A DNA stretch of 64,000 nt from Muribaculaceae bacterium (lineage in GTDB: Bacteria; Bacteroidota; Bacteroidia; Bacteroidales; Muribaculaceae). Below the pieces are notes generated by a model. The model searched no databases, was not told the origin of the DNA, and saw only the letters and a program-made list of their open reading frames with translations. Made by a program: the position numbers and the translations under genes. Where the stretch lies: NCBI GenBank assembly GCA_017405965.1, contig JAFQZK010000015.1:186001-250000 (forward strand). Reading direction: 5' to 3'. Within the stretch, counting starts at the first letter, position 1. Each line of letters starts with the position of its first letter. Below are positions 57,938 through 64,000 of the stretch, piece by piece.

Positions 57938-58576
57938 TTACAACTCGACGATGTTGCCGAAATAAGTATCCCATCCGGCCTCCTTATAGGCTTGAATGGT
58001 GCCTGCGGGCACATGCAGCGTGCGTGGCGAGTAATTCTCATCTTCAAGACCAAAGGAATTGAAACCGAAATCTACCTACGACGGGTCTGTGATGTGGCTG
58101 TACACGTCGGTCAGGTTAGTGCAGTTCTGGAAGGCCCAGATTCCTATTTTGACAACATTGGCGGGAATGTCGATCTTGGTAAATGCAGTGCAGCCCTCAA
58201 AAGCAGCAGCACCGATTTCAGTGAGCATTTCAGGAAGTTCCACAGCCGACAACCCTGTGCAGTTTTCAAACGAATGGTCACGGATTTCAGTGACCGCGCC
58301 AGGTATGGTTACAGCGGTTAGTTCGGCGCAGTTACTGAAGGCATAAGCGTTGATTTTGGTAACGGGGTAGGTCGTATCGTCATTGGTGACAGTAGCAGGT
58401 ATCGTCACGTTGCCGCTGTAGCGCCCTCCGTCTTCGCCCTGGTCACAGACCATGGCAAAGTCGCCCCACATGTCTGTCATGTAGTAAACACCGTCCACGA
58501 TAAATTCATAAGCCATCGTGTTCAGGGGTAGGCAAAATGCCAGCAGCAATAAGGATGTTTTAATCAGATGTTTCAT
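57938..58576 (-). pseudogene. BspA-like LRR protein gene broken by an in-frame TAG
   Basis: The first part (58576 to 58076) codes 166 residues: signal peptide (to about 23), YEFIVDGVYYMTD, and three LRR_5 repeats (INAYAFSNCAELTAVTIP, IRDHSFENCTGLSAVELP, IGAAAFEGCTAFTKIDIP). A TAG at 58076-58078 stops it just after YSHITDPS. In the same frame, the next 45 codons read VDFGFNSFGLEDENYSPR, TLHVPAGTIQAYKEAGW and FGNIVEL before a TAA at 57938. This second part is the normal end of the BspA-like family (LHVPAG ... Y ... W ... F). So a single base change or a readthrough event separates two parts of one gene. Confidence 0.85.
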
Positions 58577-58618
58577 TGTCATTTCAGTTTTTTTGTAAGA
58601 ATGTTATTATTGCGACTA

Positions 58619-58626
58619 CAAAACTA
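58619..58626 (-). promoter_or_regulatory. Promoter -7 box of the BspA-like gene
   Basis: TAGTTTTG; a TTGC lies 19 bases upstream (58646-58649). Confidence 0.5.
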
Positions 58627-58779
58627 ATGGTTTTTGTCAAATTGAGCAATTGTTCTGAAAAAAATAACTGTATTTGCATCATTGTTTAGCGATTCGCTCT
58701 ACCGACTCATTGCTGTCCGTTAATAATTGTGGATGGTTAATAAATATGGTTTTTCGGTGGAGACTAATGAAAAAATGAT

Positions 58780-58787
58780 TACTTTTG
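58780..58787 (+). promoter_or_regulatory. Promoter -7 box of the sialidase gene
   Basis: TACTTTTG, 22 bases before the ATG at 58809. Confidence 0.5.
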
Positions 58788-58808
58788 TGGTGAACAGTGT
58801 GTAAGGCG

Positions 58809-60053
58809 ATGAAAAGCAATATCTTCAGGCTTCTCGTGCTGCTGTTGATTGGCAAGTTGACCGTGTCTCCCGGCATGGCCCAGACGGTCGTGTTCGACAC
58901 CGATGTGGCGGCTGGGCACTATTACCGCATTCCTGCCGTTGTGCAACTTGCTGACGGGCGCTTGCTGGCAATTGCCGACGACCGTCATGGCAGCGACTAC
59001 GACATCGGCGGCAACTGGGGCATCGACATCGTGGGACGATTCAGCGATGACGGCGGCAAGACGTGGAGTGAGACCGTCATGATAGCCGAAGGTGACGGGC
59101 GGCGAGAGGGTTTCACTGACAGCCACGGCGATGCAGCAGCAGTCGTGGACCGCGAGACGGGCAACGTGCTCATCATGTGTGCCTCGGGTGCACAGGGTTT
59201 CCTCGGTTCCACACTGCAGGAACCGCTGCGTGTCGGGCGCTATACGAGCGGCCGCGATGCCCTCGTCTGGGCCGAAGATGAGGTGACCAGCGAGATCTAC
59301 AGCATCTTTGCAGATTATCCCGAGGTGAATGCCCTGTTCTTCTCCAGCGGCCGCATTTGCCAGAGCCGGCGCATCAAGCAGGGTGGATATTACCGTATCT
59401 ACTCGGCTGTCGATGGGCCATGGGGAGTGGGATGTCTGGTACTGTACAGCGATGACTTCGGGCTGTCATGGCATGCTCTGGGCGGTCACGAAGCGAGACC
59501 TACGGTTGCTCCTTTCGGTGACGAGGCCAAGGTCGAGGAACTGCCCGACGGCAACGTGCTGCTGAGCTGCCGCTCCAAGCAGACGGCAACCGGTGGCCGC
59601 TTGTTCAACATCTACAACTACACCACCGGCAAGTGGGGCGAAATGGCCATCAGCAACGACCCCGAGTTGGGCACCTTCAGCGAGGACTGCTCGTGCAACG
59701 GCGAACTGATGATCGTGCCTGTAATCCGCGTCAGCGACGGTCGACATGTGCACCTGGTGCTGCAGTCGGTGCCTCGCGGTAAGGGACGCCAGCGCGTGAG
59801 CATCTACTACAAGCCGTTGCTGGATGCTGAGGATTATGACGCGCCGAGCGACTTTTCGTGGGGATGGAAATGCTATCAGGTGACCGAAGGTTATTCGGCC
59901 TACTCCACGATGATTGCCACCACCGACGGTGACATCGCCTTCTTGCACGAGGACTGCAACGATAACCGCAGCACGACGGCCTACGACCTGCTGTTCCAAC
60001 TCTTATCCATCGAGACAATCACCAATGGGCGTTATACCGCCATCAAACAATAA
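58809..60053 (+). CDS. Exo-alpha-sialidase, glycoside hydrolase family 33
   Basis: 414 residues from the ATG at 58809 (a GTG four codons earlier is possible). Signal peptide (to about 25), then YRIP (39-42) with the Arg that binds the sialic acid carboxylate, and Asp boxes SDDGGKTW (79-86) and SDDFGLSW (about 214-221). The six-bladed propeller is complete. It removes terminal sialic acid from host glycans, often the first step before mucin or N-glycan breakdown. It is followed after 7 bases by a dihydrouridine synthase gene, so both are probably on one transcript, though their functions are unrelated. Confidence 0.92.
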   Translation: MKSNIFRLLVLLLIGKLTVSPGMAQTVVFDTDVAAGHYYRIPAVVQLADGRLLAIADDRHGSDYDIGGNWGIDIVGRFSDDGGKTWSETVMIAEGDGRREGFTDSHGDAAAVVDRETGNVLIMCASGAQGFLGSTLQEPLRVGRYTSGRDALVWAEDEVTSEIYSIFADYPEVNALFFSSGRICQSRRIKQGGYYRIYSAVDGPWGVGCLVLYSDDFGLSWHALGGHEARPTVAPFGDEAKVEELPDGNVLLSCRSKQTATGGRLFNIYNYTTGKWGEMAISNDPELGTFSEDCSCNGELMIVPVIRVSDGRHVHLVLQSVPRGKGRQRVSIYYKPLLDAEDYDAPSDFSWGWKCYQVTEGYSAYSTMIATTDGDIAFLHEDCNDNRSTTAYDLLFQLLSIETITNGRYTAIKQ

Positions 60054-60060
60054 TTTCACT

Positions 60061-61032
60061 ATGAACGATATCAAGAACAGAATACCAGTGCTTGCGGCTC
60101 CGCTGCAAGGTGTGACCGACAACGTGTGGCGCATGGCGCAGCACGAAGTGTTCGGCGGCGTGGACGCCTACTATGCGCCCTTCATGCGGGTGGAACATGG
60201 CGAGGTGAGACGCAAAGACCTGCGAGATGTGGACCCGGAGCGCAATGCGGGCACCACGCTGATTCCTCAGATTCTCGCCTGCCAACCCGAACACGCCTTG
60301 ATGATGGTCGATGCCCTCAAGCAGATGGGCTATCGGCGCATCGACATCAACCTGGGTTGCCCGTTCCCGCCCATAGCGCTGCACCGCAAGGGTTCGGGTA
60401 TGCTGGCTTATCCCGACCTGGCCGAGAACCTCTTCAAGGCGCTCGCCGCAATGGATGGGGTAGAGTACAGCGTGAAAATGCGCTTGGGGTGGGACCGTAA
60501 CGACCAGTGGCGCGACATCCTGCCGTTGATGGAAGTGTTGAAGCCGGTCAACATCGCCGTGCATCCCCGTATCGGCAAGCAGCAGTACAAGGGCGACCTT
60601 GACATCGAGCAATTCGAGGCCTTGCTGGCCGCCTCGCCGTGGCCCGTGGTCTATAACGGCAGTCTGCGCACTGTCGATGATATCGAGGAAGTCATCAACC
60701 GCTATCCGTCGATTGCCGCCGTGATGGTGGGCAGCGGTCTTGCCGCCAATCCCGGTATGCTGTCTCCTGATGCCACTCCCGACGACTACCGCCGTTTCCA
60801 CGACATGCTGGTTGACGGCTATACCGATCAACTCAACGGTGGTGAGGCACAACTCGTGCGCCACCTGCAGGATATCTGGCAGACCTTCCTGCCGGGGACA
60901 GGACACAAATTGTTCAAGGCCATACGCAAGTCACGCACGCTGGAACAATACGAGACGGCTGCCGCCGCCGCTCTGGCCGATGTCGAGAATGCCCTGACAG
61001 CAAAGCCGGAGGAAAATGATGAACAACAATGA
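60061..61032 (+). CDS. tRNA-dihydrouridine synthase family protein
   Basis: 323 residues from the ATG at 60061. FMN-binding TIM barrel: PVLAAPLQGVTD at the start, catalytic Cys100 in NLGCPFP, KMRLGWD, and late phosphate-binding VYNGSLRT and AVMVGSGLAANP. Dus enzymes reduce uridine in the tRNA D loop with NADPH. The match is good, but the C-terminal helical domain is short and the local sequence (NLGCP for the usual NMGCP) differs a little. Confidence 0.9.
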   Translation: MNDIKNRIPVLAAPLQGVTDNVWRMAQHEVFGGVDAYYAPFMRVEHGEVRRKDLRDVDPERNAGTTLIPQILACQPEHALMMVDALKQMGYRRIDINLGCPFPPIALHRKGSGMLAYPDLAENLFKALAAMDGVEYSVKMRLGWDRNDQWRDILPLMEVLKPVNIAVHPRIGKQQYKGDLDIEQFEALLAASPWPVVYNGSLRTVDDIEEVINRYPSIAAVMVGSGLAANPGMLSPDATPDDYRRFHDMLVDGYTDQLNGGEAQLVRHLQDIWQTFLPGTGHKLFKAIRKSRTLEQYETAAAAALADVENALTAKPEENDEQQ

Positions 61033-61040
61033 TTATCTGA

Positions 61041-61979
61041 TTACATGTACTCGCGCAGCAAGGTGATGAGCCGACGTGTGTTCTGCTCGACTCCAGCGCG
61101 GTTCATGTGGTAGCCCGTGTTGAAGTAGCAACTGTCGTCAACAGCCATCGACTCGGGACTCACGATATAAGGGTAGCCAATCTCTTCTAGGGCTTGGTCA
61201 ATGTTGTCGTTGTGAGATGCAACGAGGTTGGACCGCACATTGACGGGCGGAACCATCAGGATACGGGCTCCGGCCTGCTTGTAGTGATGCAGCTGGTCTT
61301 GCAGCCACTGCACCGTCTCGTCATCGACTTGACGCGTCTCGCGGCCGTCGGCGGGCGGACAGGCTTGACTGGGATAGTTCAGGTGGCTCACCTCGTCGCC
61401 GAACTCGTTGAATCCGCTCAAGACATACTCAAACTTGGTGTCGCTGGCCCGCGTGTCGAGCGTTCCACGCATGGGATAACGCAATAGCCTGAGCCCATTG
61501 CGGATGGCCTCGCGCGGGATGCCCGCCAGGATGTTTTTCCACTGCCCGGCATTCAGACGAGAGGCGTTTCGCCATCCCGTCGCCATCATGAAGGCCGGGA
61601 ACGTCTCATGATTGCCGTTGCCGCCGTTGAAGAAGTTGCCGTATTCCAGCTGCATGACCACCACGTCGCCCGGGCGCACATACTGCAGGCAATCCTCGAC
61701 AGGGTAGCGCATGCCGATGCCGCCGTGCAAACCCATGTTGATGACATGGCAGTGCAGCGAGTCGGCGATGGCCTTGGAATCGACGCCGAATGCGATGTTA
61801 CTGCCGCCCAGCAGAATCACCCGCGGCTGGTCCACGGTATCCATGAGGCTGATCTTGCGGTTATATTCACACAGGTAGGCATTCTTGTCCCGCGGCACAG
61901 CCCACAGGAGCAACACGTTGACCCCGATAACGAGGGCCAAGAACGTCAACACCTTGATGATAAATCTTCTTGTGACCAT
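61041..61979 (-). CDS. Membrane-anchored SGNH-like hydrolase, partner of the MBOAT acyltransferase
   Basis: 312 residues with one N-terminal membrane helix (about 8-28) and a periplasmic domain. GGSNIAFGVDS (about 58-68), with a Ser at the usual nucleophile place, and NTGYHMNRAG (about 288-297), which has the His of the last block in a DxxH-like place, resemble SGNH/DltD/AlgX-type proteins. Such proteins pass acyl groups from MBOAT proteins onto polysaccharides. It lies 12 bases after the MBOAT gene and is probably co-transcribed. Confidence 0.78.
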   Translation of the reverse strand: MVTRRFIIKVLTFLALVIGVNVLLLWAVPRDKNAYLCEYNRKISLMDTVDQPRVILLGGSNIAFGVDSKAIADSLHCHVINMGLHGGIGMRYPVEDCLQYVRPGDVVVMQLEYGNFFNGGNGNHETFPAFMMATGWRNASRLNAGQWKNILAGIPREAIRNGLRLLRYPMRGTLDTRASDTKFEYVLSGFNEFGDEVSHLNYPSQACPPADGRETRQVDDETVQWLQDQLHHYKQAGARILMVPPVNVRSNLVASHNDNIDQALEEIGYPYIVSPESMAVDDSCYFNTGYHMNRAGVEQNTRRLITLLREYM

Positions 61980-61991
61980 GTGTGAACCGTT

Positions 61992-63461
61992 TTAGAATTG
62001 GAAATAGATGAATTCCGATTGACTGCCGGCAAACGTCATCGTCGCCATGATCAAAACAAAGTAAATCGCGTAGCGCACGACGACATGGCGGCCGACGAAA
62101 CCGCCGTCCGAGAACTGCAGGGCGTGCTGCTTGTCGCGTTGCAGCCATTCGCACACCAGCATGACACCGATGGCCAGAGCCGTCTTGCTGAAGTCGAGAC
62201 CGCCCAAGCGGGCCATGCTCGTCGAGAAGTCCAGCATCGTGCGGCTGCACATGCCCTGCATGTAATGCAATGCATCACTCAACGACTCGGCCCTGAAAAT
62301 GATCCAACCGATTACTGCGAGCGCAAAGGTGTAGCACATCTGCCACAGTTCCTTGACTGAGGGCAGCAACCTGCCTCGCGCCACCACGGCATCATGCTTG
62401 GTGTTGAAGCCGGCTAAGCGATAGATGGCCAGCAAGGTACCGTGGTAAAGACCCCAGCAGACAAACGTCCAGTTGGCGCCATGCCACAAGCCGCTGACGG
62501 CCCACACGATGAAAAGGTTGCGTATCACCTTGCGCATGTTGCAGCGGCTTCCGCCCAGCGGGAAATAAATGTAGTCGCGCAGCCAGGTGGTGAGCGAGAT
62601 GTGCCACCGGCGCCAGAACTCGGGGATGCTGCGTGAGAAGTAGGGATAATCGAAGTTGCGCATCAGGCGGATGCCGAACAGGCGTGCACAGCCGATGGCG
62701 ATATCGCTGTAACCCGAGAAATCGCAATAGATCTGGAACGTGAACAAGACCGCGCCCACCAGCAGTACGAGACCAGTTTCGTCGGCATAGCCGGCCCAAA
62801 TCTTGTTAACTGCAACGGCGCAGTTGTCGGCTATCACCATTTTCTTGAAAAAGCCCCACAGCATCTGCCGCAGGCCGTCGATGGCCTGGCTCTCGTCGAA
62901 GCGGCGCGCCCGCTGGAACTGGGGCAGCAAGTTAGTCGCCCGTTCGATGGGGCCAGCCACCAGCTGAGGGAAGAAACTGATGTAGGCAAAGAACTCGATG
63001 ATGCCACGCGTGGGACGCAGGCGGTGCTGGTACACGTCGATGGTGTAGCTCAACGCCTGGAACGTGTAGAAACTGATGCCCACAGGCAAGATGATATCTC
63101 GTGTGACCCAATCCAGATGAATGCCCATGAGACCACCCAACAGTGCATCCAGGTTCTCTACAAAGAAGTTGTAGTACTTGAAGACGCACAGGATGGCCAG
63201 GTTGATGATGATGTTGCCCGCACTCACGGCCTGCTGAGCACGCCGACGGCCCTCGTAACGGGACAGCAGCAAGCCGCTCAGGTAACTGCACAACGAGGTG
63301 AAAGCGATGAGCAGCAGGAAACGCCAGTCCCACCAGCCATAAAAGATATAGCTGGCGACGACCACCAGGCTGTTTTGCCACTCGCGCTTGGACGAGACAA
63401 ACCAGTAGAGTATAAATACGATAGGCAGAAACGCCAGAAATTCAATCGAATTAAAGAGCAT
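61992..63461 (-). CDS. MBOAT family O-acyltransferase (AlgI/DltB-like)
   Basis: 489 residues with about ten membrane segments. PLPE-type landmarks: FYTFQALSYTIDVYQ (about 125-139), FPQLVAGPIERATNLLPQF, and the catalytic-site stretch WRRWHISLTTWLRDYIYFPLGG plus GLWHGANWTFVCWGLYHG (His in each). Enzymes of this type move acetyl groups across the inner membrane to modify cell-surface polysaccharides or teichoic acids. With the SGNH partner it forms a two-gene acylation system; the polymer target is unknown. Confidence 0.94.
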   Translation of the reverse strand: MLFNSIEFLAFLPIVFILYWFVSSKREWQNSLVVVASYIFYGWWDWRFLLLIAFTSLCSYLSGLLLSRYEGRRRAQQAVSAGNIIINLAILCVFKYYNFFVENLDALLGGLMGIHLDWVTRDIILPVGISFYTFQALSYTIDVYQHRLRPTRGIIEFFAYISFFPQLVAGPIERATNLLPQFQRARRFDESQAIDGLRQMLWGFFKKMVIADNCAVAVNKIWAGYADETGLVLLVGAVLFTFQIYCDFSGYSDIAIGCARLFGIRLMRNFDYPYFSRSIPEFWRRWHISLTTWLRDYIYFPLGGSRCNMRKVIRNLFIVWAVSGLWHGANWTFVCWGLYHGTLLAIYRLAGFNTKHDAVVARGRLLPSVKELWQMCYTFALAVIGWIIFRAESLSDALHYMQGMCSRTMLDFSTSMARLGGLDFSKTALAIGVMLVCEWLQRDKQHALQFSDGGFVGRHVVVRYAIYFVLIMATMTFAGSQSEFIYFQF

Positions 63462-63503
63462 CCGTTCCTAGTTCTCGACAATAATGAATTGGTTCAACGG
63501 CCG

Positions 63504-63511
63504 CAAAATTA
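63504..63511 (-). promoter_or_regulatory. Promoter -7 box of the MBOAT/SGNH operon
   Basis: TAATTTTG, 42 bases before the ATG. Confidence 0.5.
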
Positions 63512-63617
63512 CACAAAATTTGCGCAAGTTGAGTGAAAGAGGCGAAAACATGCTTCACATGCGCTTATTTCTTGCCGTTATACGTGTTAATCTTTTAACA
63601 ATATATTTGTTAAATTA

Positions 63618-63632
63618 ACGTGATTTTCACGT
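63618..63632. promoter_or_regulatory. Palindrome ACGTGA-TTT-TCACGT upstream of moxR
   Basis: Perfect 6-bp arms around 3 bases, at the place of the -33 box. It may be an operator. Confidence 0.5.
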
Positions 63633-63652
63633 GGGGGTGTTAGGTAAAGATG

Positions 63653-63660
63653 TATTTTTG
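63653..63660 (+). promoter_or_regulatory. Promoter -7 box of moxR
   Basis: TATTTTTG, 51 bases before the ATG. Confidence 0.5.
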
Positions 63661-63711
63661 CACCTTGTTAATAATAACCAATTGCAAGAATAGAACTAAA
63701 ACTATATTGTT

Positions 63712-64000
63712 ATGGCTGAAACAATCAATATCAGGGAGTTGAATGACCTGATTGCTAGTAAGAGTAATTTCGTGAACCTCATACGTCAAGGCATGGACCA
63801 GACTATCGTGGGTCAGAAGCACCTTGTGGACTCGTTGCTCATCGCGTTGCTCGCCAATGGGCACGTGCTGCTCGAGGGTGTTCCCGGATTGGCCAAGACC
63901 AAGGCTATCAGCACACTGGCCTCGCTCATCGACGCCCGTTTCTCGCGCATCCAGTTCACGCCCGACCTGCTTCCTGCCGACGTGGTGGGTACAATGATCT
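63712..64000 (+). CDS. MoxR family AAA ATPase, N-terminal part (cut by window end)
   Basis: The first 96 codons. Seen: DQTIVGQKHLVDSLLIALLA (about 30-49), HVLLEGVPGLAKTK with Walker A GVPGLAKT (about 57-64), and FSRIQFTPDLLPADVVGTMI (about 76-95), the strong MoxR pattern. MoxR ATPases act as chaperones in the assembly of enzymes with VWA-domain partners; in Bacteroidetes they usually head an operon with DUF58 and BatA/B-type genes, which would lie beyond the window. Confidence 0.94.
   Translation, partial: MAETINIRELNDLIASKSNFVNLIRQGMDQTIVGQKHLVDSLLIALLANGHVLLEGVPGLAKTKAISTLASLIDARFSRIQFTPDLLPADVVGTMI

Noticed and set aside
57784-58062. 92-codon plus-strand frame near the BspA-like gene
   Set aside because: It lies opposite the in-frame C-terminal part of the broken BspA-like gene, has no promoter, and no family features.
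58076-58078. TAG read as an amino acid by a changed genetic code
   Set aside because: Other genes in the window end in TAG (for example those ending near 36873 and 54212) with no sensible extension, so a general recoding of TAG is unlikely.
1-64000. Prophage, insertion sequence or integrated element
   Set aside because: No transposase, integrase, phage structural gene or attachment-site repeat next to the tRNA-Met was seen.

Overview
The window is 64 kb of ordinary chromosome from a member of the Bacteroidales. Three things seen in the sequence support this. Almost every transcription unit has the Bacteroidetes promoter form TTTG-N19-TAnnTTTG. Start sites rarely carry a Shine-Dalgarno sequence. 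The gene families are typical of the order: a type IX secretion (T9SS) type B sorting domain, BspA-like leucine-rich repeat (LRR) proteins, dockerin-like EF-hand pairs, DUF4252 next to an ECF sigma factor, DUF4954, and DUF4143 ATPases. Pyruvate:ferredoxin oxidoreductase, amylases, a GH125 alpha-mannosidase and a sialidase suggest an anaerobic gut glycan feeder. Family level (Muribaculaceae or Prevotellaceae) is inference only.

Layout. 0-3 kb: the rod-shape operon mreB-mreC-mreD-mrdA (minus strand, cut by the window start). 3-9 kb: a C_GCAxxG redox protein, a T9SS cargo protein, a lytic transglycosylase and a divergent UvrA. 9-10.5 kb: a 1.5 kb AT-rich stretch without genes. 10.5-14.7 kb: an XRE regulator, a HerA-like ATPase, and a small ORF plus terminator in front of a TrpB2-type tryptophan synthase beta chain. 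14.8-17.8 kb: a deoxy-sugar cluster (cytidylyltransferase/GHMP-kinase fusion, mutarotase, FucP-type transporter). 18-20.5 kb: a dockerin protein divergent from glutamine synthetase. 20.5-22.3 kb: a tandem repeat array, an AAA ATPase and its dyad-operator cluster. 22.3-28.7 kb: a Q/P-rich protein, a double-SUMF1 dockerin protein and pyruvate:ferredoxin oxidoreductase. 29-32 kb: an ECF sigma operon with DUF4252-like proteins, then a DUF2975/XRE pair. 32-35 kb: a DUF4143 ATPase with iterated 23-bp repeats, and dipeptidase PepD. 35.5-43.8 kb: two GH13 amylases, an LPS-type kinase, a FucI-like isomerase, two paralogous membrane barrels and a coiled-coil protein. 43.8-52 kb: two large Cys-rich LRR/dockerin proteins, convergent, sharing a leader, with an LRR fragment and a GH125 mannosidase between or beside them. 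52-58 kb: DUF4954, a four-helix-bundle protein, tRNA-Met, trkH-trkA, and a BspA-like gene broken by an in-frame TAG. 58.8-64 kb: sialidase, a dihydrouridine synthase, an SGNH/MBOAT O-acyltransferase pair and the start of a moxR gene.

How the genes work together. The secreted enzymes (two GH13, GH125, GH33) and the fucose-type uptake and isomerase genes fit breakdown of starch and host glycans; no SusC/SusD pair is present. Four secreted proteins carry dockerin-like EF-hand pairs, but no cohesin partner is visible. The most unusual signals are regulatory: each of the two unrelated AAA ATPase genes has several copies of a dyad or iterated site near its promoter; the TrpB2 gene lies behind a 30-residue ORF and a terminator; the two LRR genes share a conserved untranslated leader; and a hairpin terminator module recurs with compensating base changes. 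No prophage, insertion sequence or CRISPR array was recognised.
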